From assembly GCF_000262755.1 (NCBI RefSeq), contig NZ_AFEU01000003.1, positions 1,054,001-1,118,000 on the forward strand: DNA of 64,000 nucleotides, given 5' to 3'. Below the pieces are notes generated by a model. The model was not told where the DNA came from. It did not search any database and saw only the letters and a list, made by a program, of their open reading frames with translations. This stretch comes from Bacillus methanolicus PB1. Lineage in GTDB: Bacteria > Bacillota > Bacilli > Bacillales > Cytobacillaceae. Within the stretch, counting starts at the first letter, position 1; the number at the start of each line of letters is the position of its first letter. Positions 41,201 through 48,593 of this stretch are shown one piece after another. The translations under genes were made by a program, and so were the position numbers.

Positions 41201-42382
41201 AATCAAACCGATCGGACTGGTGAGCATCGCAAAAGCGCTTTGCAATCTTGTTAATACTGTGATTGTTTCACCCGCTTCAGTTGTAATAGGCAAAAACCAC
41301 TTCACCGCACCCGCAAAAAAAGAACCCACTTGTGCAATTATCGGTGACAGAGCCATGATTTTTCCTGCTAACATAGCAATCGCAGCCCCTGTTGCCGTGA
41401 TCGCAGGATTGGCCTGTATAAACTGTGCAATCAACCCAGTTATGACGTTAATTGTATCCAGAACCACGGAACCAAATGGCGCAAAGGCTTTACTGAGTTC
41501 TAAAATTATCACGGCAATATTCCCGATAATTGATAGTATCGGAGGCCCGTTCGCTCTCACATAGTCAACAAATGCTTGAAAGGCTGCGGATCCGCTAAGT
41601 GAAGCTGACCATTCCGCAAATCGTTCAGTTAGTTCTAACAATCCGCCCTGCATCTCGTTTGATAGTGGACTAAAAGCCCTCATAATGTTCATGACACCAA
41701 GCAACATATTACCGGCCATTTTCCCGAAGTTCTCTATAGTAGGTCCTGCATCTTTGCCGACATAGTCAAAAAAGGCTTTGACTTCAGTGGTGCCTAGTGA
41801 CTGGTTCAGTGATTTCATAAGTGAATCGAATGCTTTTGCTGCGCCTTGAATAGCCGGTTCGGATAATTCGAGCAAGGTTTTTAAAGATTGGAGACCGCTT
41901 GTAAACAGATTTAAGACCGGCTCCTGAAATCTCCCAGCAAACTCATCCCAAAAAGAAGTGAATTCCTGATAGGACTTCAAAGCTTCCTTTTGTGCGTCAG
42001 AAAGCCCGGCAGTAGCAGCTTTCAATTCTTCCATAGCCTTGGCTTTTTCTTTCGCTGAATCAGCTTTTGCAAGCTTTTCCTCGGCTTTCAGAATGTTCTC
42101 GTTTGCTTCAAAGACTTCTTTCAATGTCGGAACAGCGACTGCACCAAATCCGGCAACACCTATCCCCGCCGCACCAAACGCGGAACCGAGAGCAAGAACT
42201 CCGGCTGTAAGTGACGCGAATGCAGGTATCGCAGCAGGAGCAATTTGAATGGCTGCACCAAGTGCCGCTGTGCGAATTAAGCTTGTATCCAAGTCCCGTA
42301 GTTTATCTTTGATGTTTTTGATACCCCTAGATATCCCATTGTCATCAATCTCGGAATCGATCACAACTTTACCATCAGCCAT
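38297..42382 (-). CDS. Tail tape measure protein
   Basis: 1361 residues, the longest gene in the window. N-terminal hydrophobic Ala/Gly segments, a central part with many hydrophobic helices and W-containing repeats (IWNGIKATT-like), then long charged coiled coils. The motif SPSRVMRDE(V/I)G occurs twice, near 775 and 1270, each followed by a GLAEGI or GVAEGI segment, an internal duplication. The length determines tail length (about 0.15 nm per residue in siphophages, so roughly 200 nm). Overlaps the Gp15-like gene by 8 bp. Confidence 0.93.
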   Translation of the reverse strand: MADGKVVIDSEIDDNGISRGIKNIKDKLRDLDTSLIRTAALGAAIQIAPAAIPAFASLTAGVLALGSAFGAAGIGVAGFGAVAVPTLKEVFEANENILKAEEKLAKADSAKEKAKAMEELKAATAGLSDAQKEALKSYQEFTSFWDEFAGRFQEPVLNLFTSGLQSLKTLLELSEPAIQGAAKAFDSLMKSLNQSLGTTEVKAFFDYVGKDAGPTIENFGKMAGNMLLGVMNIMRAFSPLSNEMQGGLLELTERFAEWSASLSGSAAFQAFVDYVRANGPPILSIIGNIAVIILELSKAFAPFGSVVLDTINVITGLIAQFIQANPAITATGAAIAMLAGKIMALSPIIAQVGSFFAGAVKWFLPITTEAGETITVLTRLQSAFAMLTSPIGLIIGAITGLIAIFVAMYQTNEQFRTSVTTIWTAIQSTISTVISAIGAFIMQIWGQIKAFWDQNQSSILAATQNVWSFIQAVINTSLTVIMAVFKAIWPVLKFIVVSVWDSIKGAIQGALTFIQGLIQLFSGILTGNFSKMWEGIKNIFVGAIQAVWNIFNLMLYGRILSLGKALFTGLKTIVQAGWSYIKSLFQGSVSSVSTLVSNGFTTIKTIINFTMNSVKSIITGIWNGIKATTTNVMTGIRSVITGVWNAINSIISTVVNSLKVIIRVGFQTMKNVVNEVSTNIKSIITRVWNDIISFLRGIDLFSIGKNIIQGLYRGISSMAGAIVDKAKDIANSVIRTFKSVLAIHSPSRVMRDEVGVPIGAGVAEGIKKSTSKVTKAAAAQAKAAQKAFEEAFKYAQYKFKMGKIDTTEYVRELRSLLKRAKTTDQTRKVNLEIKKVQDAQAKKDAEMARKLFEQGKQAIDYEKQVRNVSLETELKWWNNLAKQFKKGTKERLEAEKEFWRVKDEITKRNFENEKKWFEEKKYYGQLSLVDELKSLETVAKRYKEGTEERKYWEREIYRVKKEINDKLLAANNEYAQKVKEINERLQQDELKAKEEYEQKVKEINNRLLEEERKLTEEYEKAVDSRAKSLYSFAGIFDEIKRKSDVSGQGLLQNLADQVGAFKDWQGNIVSLSARGIDDGLLQELREMGPKAVDEIAALNSLSDEELNQYVQLWREKNALAKTQAVNELEGMRQETQAKIQQLRVTASTELEQVKIEYNNKIAELRAQANAQLELHKNEWMAKVKEISEGTKTELNLMSASMSDIGKNSMQGLIDGLNSMIGPLQKKAQEIAAIVENTMKSTLKIKSPSRVMRDEIGKWIPLGLAEGITRNIGAVISATNRMAQAAIPSLSIHQFPVGVGANVRSLSNLPNNSPVQSPGGAIILRVDLDGKTIAEQTYPDINRLLYGDMRNAARTGGTWKKL

Positions 42383-42995
42383 CTTGCTTCACCACCTTTG
42401 CGCCTGCCTTGAAGGTTTGAACCAGAGCATCAAACACAGCATCAACATTTCGTTGTTCATCTTCCAGCGCATATAGTTGTTTCATCTTACGGACATGCTG
42501 AATATATTCTTTTGAAGCTTCTTTTGCTGTTGGAACTTTCATAGTCCGATAGCCAATAGCTTGTTTGAACGGGGAATTGTCATCTAAATGAGTGAGCAAA
42601 GCCTGGAACTTTTTCCAATGCAATTTGCCGTGAAGTTTAAACAAATCAATCTTGTAAACAGCAAAAAAAGACGCATAGATAAGTTCCGCGTCTTTTTTGT
42701 AGTCCATGATTTTCTTTTGTTCTTCAGCAGGCTTTTCCAAATCGATTTCAAGATACTCTTTCATCAAAAATTTGAATAGCTCAAACTGTTCATCAAACGG
42801 TATTTCCCGCAATTCGTCGTATTCAATTATGAGGATTTCAAGCGCCCATAGAATCTTTTCCCACTCAAGCAATGAATCATCGTCAAACATTTCGAACAAG
42901 CGCAAAATGTTATCGAATGCCATATCAACATGAAAAACTTTGCCCTCGTATTCAAAGCAATCATCGTCGAATGTAGATGTTAGAGTGAAGCTCAT
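42375..42995 (-). CDS. Gp15-like tail assembly chaperone (downstream partner)
   Basis: 206 residues matching the bacteriophage Gp15 family of A118-type phages (MDYKKDAELIYASFFAVYKIDL is a typical segment). It follows the 133-residue chaperone gene with a 4 bp overlap (ATGA) in the -1 frame and has only a weak ribosome site of its own. It may be made partly by -1 frameshift. Assists tail tube assembly around the tape measure. Confidence 0.85.
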   Translation of the reverse strand: MSFTLTSTFDDDCFEYEGKVFHVDMAFDNILRLFEMFDDDSLLEWEKILWALEILIIEYDELREIPFDEQFELFKFLMKEYLEIDLEKPAEEQKKIMDYKKDAELIYASFFAVYKIDLFKLHGKLHWKKFQALLTHLDDNSPFKQAIGYRTMKVPTAKEASKEYIQHVRKMKQLYALEDEQRNVDAVFDALVQTFKAGAKVVKQDG

Positions 42996-43393
42996 TTTTG
43001 GTTCACGTGATTTTTACGCTTCACGTACTGCTGCCGTTTCTCCTCTCTGTTCCGTCCGCTACGTTCTTTCACAATTTCGGCCAAATACCAAATGAGGTCA
43101 AACATATTAGCAAGTGAACGACCGCCTTTTTCATATAGTTCATCAAATGCCCCTTCACCAAACAGCGTATCAATGAGATTTCGAGCAAGTTTTTTTCCTT
43201 TCTCAAAATGTTCCCATTGTTCGTCTTTTTCCAGTTTTGTTTCGTCGATTTTCACATATTCATCTACATCCGATTGAAATGAGAGAAACTTCTCTTGATA
43301 TTCGCGTAATTTATCATCGTTGAATTCGATTTTGTACACTTTCCCTGATATTTCAACTTCTTCATATGTTTTCTTGAATTCAAACTTTCTCAT
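42992..43393 (-). CDS. Tail assembly chaperone (upstream partner)
   Basis: 133 residues, Glu/Lys rich, with EEVEISGKVYKIEFNDDKL at the N terminus, as in siphophage gpG-type chaperones. It ends CAA AAA TGA directly at the Gp15-like start, which makes an expression pairing with that gene likely. Lies between the tail tube and tape measure genes, its expected place. Confidence 0.75.
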   Translation of the reverse strand: MRKFEFKKTYEEVEISGKVYKIEFNDDKLREYQEKFLSFQSDVDEYVKIDETKLEKDEQWEHFEKGKKLARNLIDTLFGEGAFDELYEKGGRSLANMFDLIWYLAEIVKERSGRNREEKRQQYVKRKNHVNQK

Positions 43394-43443
43394 TTGTTAT
43401 CCTCCTTTAAATATGAAAAAAGAGCCGCTAAAAAGCGACTCTA

Positions 43444-43884
43444 TTAAGGTGTTGGCGGGATGTAATTAGGTTTACCATTGAAGTGAATTTCGAAACTTAT
43501 CTCTCCCTTACTTCCCGCATCCCCACTAGGACCAGAAATGTTAGCGATTGTGCATTCTCCTTCGAAAATTCCACCATCAGGTTCAGTCCATCGAAATTCA
43601 GTACGGCGTGATGGCCCAAGTTCAAGCAATTTGCTGAAAATGAAATCCTGCGCTGCATCTCCATATTTTCGGTGGCCAGTGAACGTCAAGACTGTTTGTG
43701 CACCAATTACGTCTGTTTCACCATATCCATCCCCATCAAGATATCTGTCTTGCGATAGTTCTTCGTTATTGTTCGGCTCAACATTCGTAATCCCCGCGGC
43801 GATCCGCGCAAAAGTACCAGGTGAAGCGCCGGGTGTTGTATTAATCTCAAACGTATGTTTATTCATTAATTCAAATCCTGCCAT
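43444..43884 (-). CDS. Major tail tube protein
   Basis: 146 residues, beta-rich (HTFEINTTPGASPGTFARIA, VLTFTGHRKYGDAAQDFIF) ending IHFNGKPNYIPPTP, of the phage tail tube family. Polymerises into the tail tube. Placed before the chaperones and after the tail terminator, as in A118. Length is normal for the short form lacking an Ig-like extension. Confidence 0.88.
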   Translation of the reverse strand: MAGFELMNKHTFEINTTPGASPGTFARIAAGITNVEPNNNEELSQDRYLDGDGYGETDVIGAQTVLTFTGHRKYGDAAQDFIFSKLLELGPSRRTEFRWTEPDGGIFEGECTIANISGPSGDAGSKGEISFEIHFNGKPNYIPPTP

Positions 43885-43885
43885 T

Positions 43886-44284
43886 CTATAAACCTCCCTT
43901 TTCTAATTCTGCCTTGAAAATTGAGCTGTAAATGTATTCATTATGTGTGGTTTTTTCGACAAAGTTAGGCAAGGTGTAGCACTCACAATTAATAAAAACA
44001 AAACTGCCGTCAGCGCTTGTGATAGCGTTGTTCGACAGACCATCTAGTGCTTCAAAAATAGCCTGTATCGTGTCATATGCTTTTTTGTGGTTGATATCCT
44101 TCACAAGCACCTGAAAGCTAAATTCAAACGTTTTTCCTTGATCAGAATAGCGATTCAAAACGGATGAAGGTGTTTGACGGATTGCTATTGAACTTGTCGC
44201 CGAGTCAAGAATGCCAAATACAATCGGCGTATTCAATGTCACATTTGCTTGCAAAAACTCTTTTAACCGGTCTAAAAAATCCAT
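43886..44284 (-). CDS. Tail terminator / minor capsid protein C-like
   Basis: 132 residues of the bacteriophage minor capsid family (A118 gp12-like): DRLKEFLQANVTLNTPIVFG at the start, FEFSFQVLVKDINHKKAYDT in the middle and a C-terminal EYIYSSIFKAELEKGG. Closes the tail tube where it meets the head. One base before the tail tube gene. Confidence 0.8.
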   Translation of the reverse strand: MDFLDRLKEFLQANVTLNTPIVFGILDSATSSIAIRQTPSSVLNRYSDQGKTFEFSFQVLVKDINHKKAYDTIQAIFEALDGLSNNAITSADGSFVFINCECYTLPNFVEKTTHNEYIYSSIFKAELEKGGL

Positions 44285-44292
44285 TCAAACAC

Positions 44293-44658
44293 CTACTTTC
44301 CGTTGAAGTATTTCTCATATTGCCGGCGTACCTTTTCAATCCAATCTGGTTTGTGAAGTGCTTTGGCAGCTTCAAACCATAACCCTTGAGCGTTCGGGTT
44401 CACGTCTTTTGAGAAGTTATATTGAGGATTGTAGTACAATCGCCGTGCATAAGGCGTATTCCACTCGATATGACCTTCTCCGATCCGGCTGTGTGTTAAA
44501 GAACTAGCTTCTAAATATCCCTCTTGCTTCGGAATAAAAAAGTTAGAGTCTTTCAGTACATCTTGATCCAGTTGCATTTGAGCCGCTCTTTTCGCAGCAG
44601 TTTGCTTGCTTTTTAGCTTGCTAGTATTCAGATTGACTCTTGTTTTGAATGAAATCAT
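44293..44658 (-). CDS. Minor capsid protein 2-like (head-tail joining)
   Basis: 121 residues: FKTRVNLNTSKLKSKQTAAK, then EASSLTHSRIGEGHIEWNTP and YARRLYYNPQYNFS, typical of the Minor_capsid_2 family (HK97 gp10-like). It overlaps the minor capsid 1 gene by 4 bp. Structural component of the head-tail connector region. Confidence 0.85.
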   Translation of the reverse strand: MISFKTRVNLNTSKLKSKQTAAKRAAQMQLDQDVLKDSNFFIPKQEGYLEASSLTHSRIGEGHIEWNTPYARRLYYNPQYNFSKDVNPNAQGLWFEAAKALHKPDWIEKVRRQYEKYFNGK

Positions 44659-44987
44659 GTCAATTCAACCTCGTAATGATGAAGGGTAAAAGCATAGCAA
44701 GGATTAACCTTCGAGACTGTCATCACCTGTCCTTCAAAGGTCACTTTTGATTTTTCCGTAAACGTAAATTCAGCACTGGCGTACGAATTTACAACATCAA
44801 AAAACAGCAGGGATTTAAATATCTTTTCCTCTGCAGTATTAGAACGAGTAATATTAGAAACCGGCTGGACAAGAACGTTTGAAAGAGTGACAGGTTCTTT
44901 GTAGGATTCACCCCATCCGTCATTGCCTGCGTATTCCTCATATGTGACCTCATGAATGAGAACCCTTTTAGGAATCGGTTTAATCAT
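44655..44987 (-). CDS. Minor capsid protein 1-like (head completion)
   Basis: 110 residues of the Minor_capsid_1 family: KPIPKRVLIHEVTYEEYAGN near the start and a TFEGQVMTVSKVNPCYAFTL core, ending HHYEVEL. Stopper-like head completion protein. Overlaps its neighbours on both sides by 4 bp. Confidence 0.85.
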   Translation of the reverse strand: MIKPIPKRVLIHEVTYEEYAGNDGWGESYKEPVTLSNVLVQPVSNITRSNTAEEKIFKSLLFFDVVNSYASAEFTFTEKSKVTFEGQVMTVSKVNPCYAFTLHHYEVELT

Positions 44988-45382
44988 GGAACATTCACGC
45001 CCCGATATAGTAAACCGGTTGGTCTCAAATAGCCGATGACTGCCGGGCTTGTCCGTTGCTCATTTCGAGACAGATTCTTCGCCCCTTCACCTTCCGAATA
45101 GCTAAAATTCCCGATATTTACAGATGAGAAGCTACCGCCGCCATGCACAGCAACCTCACCTCCAGCAGTCACCATGTACTCGATTTGGGCAGCAGTCGCC
45201 TTTTTCACTTGCTCCTGAATAAACTGTACAAACTGGGTAAACTCTTGGCCATGCAGCAAATATCCAGTCATTTGGTCGATAACATCACTGGCTCTTTCGG
45301 CTAAACGATTAAAGGTGCTCTCATCAGCGATGGGAACACCATTGTAATTGTTGTCGTAATATTGCTTATCAATATAAGCCAT
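44984..45382 (-). CDS. Head-tail connector (adaptor) protein
   Basis: 132 residues beginning MAYIDKQYYDNNYNG, with ADESTFNRLAERASDVIDQM and a helical bundle. Position and form match the gp6-like adaptor that binds below the portal (phage_Gp6/A118 gp8-like). No distinctive catalytic motif. Confidence 0.78.
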   Translation of the reverse strand: MAYIDKQYYDNNYNGVPIADESTFNRLAERASDVIDQMTGYLLHGQEFTQFVQFIQEQVKKATAAQIEYMVTAGGEVAVHGGGSFSSVNIGNFSYSEGEGAKNLSRNEQRTSPAVIGYLRPTGLLYRGVNVP

Positions 45383-45384
45383 GA

Positions 45385-45681
45385 TTACTCACTCTTAGTT
45401 TCTTCTACTGACTTTTTGAGCTTGGTGTTTTCTGCTTTTAATGCTTTAATCTCTTTTTTCGCTTCTTCTAGTTCTTTTTCCGCGTCCGTATTTTTCAGCC
45501 GTTCTAATTCCTCGACCACCTTGTTGTATTCCGCAACAGAGATAGCCCGTCCGCCTGTTGCTCGTTTAATCACTCCACCTTTCTCATCGATTTGGTCATA
45601 TCCCTGCTGCAAAAAGGCTTCCAAGCGACTTTCTGGAATTTCTAAAATTTTGTTTTGTTTGCGAACTTTAACTACATCCAT
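45385..45681 (-). CDS. Small coiled-coil phage head protein
   Basis: 98 residues from the ATG at 45681 (AAGGAGGG upstream); the frame could start 12 codons earlier without a site. The N-terminal VVKVRKQNKILEIPESRLEA and YDQIDEKGGV segment resembles Rho-N or LEM-like folds; the rest is a Glu/Lys coiled coil. It directly follows the capsid gene, where many siphophages carry a small head-associated protein. Function not known. Confidence 0.7.
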   Translation of the reverse strand: MDVVKVRKQNKILEIPESRLEAFLQQGYDQIDEKGGVIKRATGGRAISVAEYNKVVEELERLKNTDAEKELEEAKKEIKALKAENTKLKKSVEETKSE

Positions 45682-45729
45682 ATATATTCCCTCCTTCATA
45701 TTAAAAAGAGGGCACAAAGCCCTCTGTCA

Positions 45730-46614
45730 TTACACAGCCGTATGGAATTTTACGCCCGCTGCTTTCTTTTCGATAACAAACACATCCCAGTATTTGCGTT
45801 CATAGTACAAATACTTTCCGCCTGTTGCCGCAGTTGGTTCGTCAAGATCAACAAATTCATATTTTTGCGGTGAAATAACGGAAAGTGGATGAACAAGAAT
45901 CATATTGATTTGTTTAGCTGTTCCGTCTGGTACCGCTCCGTCGGTGAAGTTGTACGCTGTTTTCATGCGGCTGGACGGCACAGTGACGATTGTAACATCA
46001 TCCAATGAATAGACGTTTCGATTGACGGAACCATTGTTTTGCGTTACCATCAGCGTCCGTTGAATGTCTTGAGCCTGCTTAAGAATCTTTTTAACCGCAG
46101 GAGTGACATAAAGAATACGTCCATTTTGTGGCACTTCGGCATCATCCATTTCTTCCATAAATGTGTCGAAGATGGACAAAACGTTGCTTTCAGAAAGTGC
46201 CGTCGTATTGGCTGTACCGCCGTAAGCAAGGAACTCGGCGTACAGTTTCGACGCCATGTATTTGTCCATTTCCGGGATTTTTTGTTCATCATTGAACACA
46301 CGAGTAATATTTGCAATGGACAAAGCCATGTTCGTTTCATCAATGTCTGCCGGGTCCACAAGGGTACGGAATTCTCGGTCGTGTTCTAGTGTTTTTGTTT
46401 CCCAGCTATTATCAGCGCGACGTGTGAAGCTTCCTACTACATCACGGTCAACATCGACAAAGCCACCAGTAGTGATACGTGGAATCTGAATCGTTTTTGC
46501 GTTAATCCATTTAACTGTTTGGTTATTAGGCGTGTTATACAAAGCATTAAACATTAATCCTTCTGCAAAGCGTTGTTGCAGGGCTTGTTGATAGAGTTCA
46601 GCATAGTTTGGCAT
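45730..46614 (-). CDS. Major capsid protein
   Basis: 294 residues of the HK97-fold A118/SPP1-type capsid family: KTIQIPRITTGGFVDVDRDV, the EHDREFRTLVDPADIDET spine segment and a C-terminal YEFVDLDEPTAATGGKYLYY. It follows the scaffold gene and precedes the connector genes. A good ribosome site, AGGAGG, suits a highly expressed protein. Confidence 0.92.
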   Translation of the reverse strand: MPNYAELYQQALQQRFAEGLMFNALYNTPNNQTVKWINAKTIQIPRITTGGFVDVDRDVVGSFTRRADNSWETKTLEHDREFRTLVDPADIDETNMALSIANITRVFNDEQKIPEMDKYMASKLYAEFLAYGGTANTTALSESNVLSIFDTFMEEMDDAEVPQNGRILYVTPAVKKILKQAQDIQRTLMVTQNNGSVNRNVYSLDDVTIVTVPSSRMKTAYNFTDGAVPDGTAKQINMILVHPLSVISPQKYEFVDLDEPTAATGGKYLYYERKYWDVFVIEKKAAGVKFHTAV

Positions 46615-46636
46615 TCTTTATTACCTCCTAATAGTT

Positions 46637-47338
46637 TTAATTTTTAAACGCGTTGAGCCACTTCTCCAATTCGGATTGTGGCTGCTTTTGATGTTGCCCT
46701 GTTGTGAATTGTGGTTTCGGGTCTTGTTGTTGCGGTTCTTGTTGTGCCTGTTTGAAATGCGGATACTTTTCCACAACTTTTTGGATAGCTGCTTCAATAT
46801 CTGTTTCTTCGTTGACAAGTGTTTTAGCAAGAATGACAACATCCTGAACATAATCCGCATGAACTCCGGATTTCATGGCGGAAATCTGCGCCTTGAGCGA
46901 AGCATTTTCTTCATTGACTGTGTTGAAATTGGTTTCAAGCTCTTGCAAGCGTTCAGCCTGCTTTTGTGCTTCGGTCTTTTGGCTTTCTTGCCACTCTTTG
47001 AATTTTTGAAGGCCTTCTTTCGCGGAATTGAAATCTTCAATTCCTAACTGCTTAAGCAATTTTTCTTGTGCCTTTTTCGCTTCTTTCGCGACGATATTGT
47101 TTACATCGTCTTGTGTGAAGGTTTTAGGTGGATCCTGTTGATTTTGTTGATTTTGCGGTTGTTGGCCTTGTCCTCCATCTCCTGCCGGCGTTTGGTTAGG
47201 AGGTTGATCCCCTTGGCCGCCTTGACCACCTTCTCCACTATCTCCGCCGTCACCATCAGCAAAAAACTGCAAATTTAAACGCAACAAACCTTCGTCATTA
47301 ATTGGCTGACGATATGCCATTGCTTTTTTAATTTCCAT
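46637..47338 (-). CDS. Scaffold protein (DUF4355)
   Basis: 233 residues from the ATG at 47338 (GGGAGG upstream). N-terminal NLQFFADGDGG motif typical of DUF4355 scaffold proteins, a Gly/Gln/Asn-rich low-complexity stretch, a Lys/Glu coiled coil and a Gln-rich end. Guides capsid assembly and is lost before DNA packaging. Lies before the capsid gene. Confidence 0.88.
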   Translation of the reverse strand: MEIKKAMAYRQPINDEGLLRLNLQFFADGDGGDSGEGGQGGQGDQPPNQTPAGDGGQGQQPQNQQNQQDPPKTFTQDDVNNIVAKEAKKAQEKLLKQLGIEDFNSAKEGLQKFKEWQESQKTEAQKQAERLQELETNFNTVNEENASLKAQISAMKSGVHADYVQDVVILAKTLVNEETDIEAAIQKVVEKYPHFKQAQQEPQQQDPKPQFTTGQHQKQPQSELEKWLNAFKN

Positions 47339-47420
47339 GATAAAACCTCCCATAAGGGTAATTTCTTTCGTTTTCTTTTACGCCCACCCCGAATAAACGG
47401 GCAATCTATTAATAACAAGA

Positions 47421-47792
47421 TTATTTAACGTTTGTTCCTTCTACACCGCGTTTTTCTCTTCCTAATGTACGTTTTCTAAGCCATAGTAAAGCTTCTTCTA
47501 ATGCAGTGATAGCCAAAGCATTTTCCCTGCATCTGTACTCGCTTTTTTGAAAATGTTCTAAACGACAAATTACCATGGAGATTAGATCCTCGTTGCTCAC
47601 TCCATTTACTCCATGTTCCTTTATTGGGCCTTTTTGAAACTTTATATCCTGCAAATGTTCAAAAGTGTCTCCATTACCTTTTAAGGTTTTGTTCCCGTAA
47701 ACTGAAAAAACGTGAGGTGCATTAAATTCAGGCTCATCGTGATAAATAGTCGTGTACTTATCGGTTAATAAATCATGTTCTAACTTTTTCAT
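47421..47792 (-). CDS. Acb2/Tad1-type hairpin domain protein (candidate anti-CBASS/anti-Thoeris sponge)
   Basis: 123 residues. The C-terminal 70 residues match the Acb2/Tad1 hairpin family pattern: KFQKGPIKEHGVNGVSNEDL, ISMVICRLEHFQKSEYRCRE and NALAITALEEALLWL followed by RTLGREKRGVEGTN. Acb2 and Tad1 proteins bind cyclic nucleotides or gcADPR and so block CBASS or Thoeris; this long form, with an N-terminal extension and RGVEGT end, is seen in many phage head operons. Ribosome site GGGAGG. Which ligand it binds, or whether it has that role, is not shown. It sits between the scaffold and an SH3-like gene on the late strand. Confidence 0.72.
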   Translation of the reverse strand: MKKLEHDLLTDKYTTIYHDEPEFNAPHVFSVYGNKTLKGNGDTFEHLQDIKFQKGPIKEHGVNGVSNEDLISMVICRLEHFQKSEYRCRENALAITALEEALLWLRKRTLGREKRGVEGTNVK

Positions 47793-47832
47793 TTCTTTTT
47801 GCCTCCCACTTTTTACTCAAAATAAAAAGAAC

Positions 47833-48273
47833 CTATCCAAAATAGTTAGGTTCTTGCGGTTTTTTAAGTTCATTTATTTCCTGCTGGAGCTGCACAAGAT
47901 GATAAGACATGCTCTGAATAATCTGCTCTTGCTTTTGCAACTCATTTACATGACTTTCTAATTGCTCGATCCGCTGTAGCAAGTTTTCCATAACAAAGTT
48001 TTGCGCAACGTTTACCTTATTGAGCGTTTCCGTTACTTCATCAGTTTTCTGAGCTTGTCCTTTTTGATATGGCATCCAATCCCGCTGCCCGCCATTTTGC
48101 CCTTGTTTCACATTAAGATTAAAAAACATCCCTGTCGGATTCAAAACACACAAATGAACTGTTTCGTCATCGACTACACCTGTAACAATAGCCGCTCTTT
48201 CTTCTGACTTATATTCCCCGTTTGGAGTTCCATAACTTTTGTAGTACACAATTCTTCCTACTGTTGGTTTCAT
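47833..48273 (-). CDS. Conserved phage protein, SH3-like N terminus and coiled coil
   Basis: 146 residues. The N terminus PTVGRIVYYKSYGTPNGEYK and ERAAIVTGVVDDETVHLCVL is an SH3-like small barrel seen in many siphophages; the C-terminal half is a long Gln/Leu-rich coiled coil (QRIEQLESHVNELQKQEQII). It has AAGGAGG before the ATG. It lies next to the Acb2/Tad1-like gene. Function not known. Confidence 0.7.
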   Translation of the reverse strand: MKPTVGRIVYYKSYGTPNGEYKSEERAAIVTGVVDDETVHLCVLNPTGMFFNLNVKQGQNGGQRDWMPYQKGQAQKTDEVTETLNKVNVAQNFVMENLLQRIEQLESHVNELQKQEQIIQSMSYHLVQLQQEINELKKPQEPNYFG

Positions 48274-48365
48274 TAAAAAAAACCTCCTTAATAAGCTATC
48301 AAACTTCCATCAAAAACCCCAATCTAACTTTGATAAAACGATATGATTGATTATTTAACAATCAT

Positions 48366-48581
48366 TTAATCACCTGCGCTTAAGAAAATATCATTTTTAG
48401 CAGATTCAATCATTCCCAATCTTTCAAGAAAAGATATATCACCAATTGCACCGGTAATGAATTCACCATCATTCAACATAATCTGAATGGTAAATCCTTT
48501 AATTTTTCCATCACGGTAAAGCTTGTTAATTTCTTCAATTGACCAAGCAACATCGTTTGATACTAGATTTTCAACGAGCAC
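48366..48581 (-). CDS. Hypothetical phage protein
   Basis: 71 residues from a GTG (GGCGGTGA upstream): VEEINKLYRDGKIKG-like helix, then FTIQIMLNDGEFITGAIGDI strands. Small mixed alpha/beta protein between the minor capsid and SH3-like genes. No family recognised. Confidence 0.6.
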   Translation of the reverse strand: MLVENLVSNDVAWSIEEINKLYRDGKIKGFTIQIMLNDGEFITGAIGDISFLERLGMIESAKNDIFLSAGD

Positions 48582-48593
48582 GGTATCACCGCC

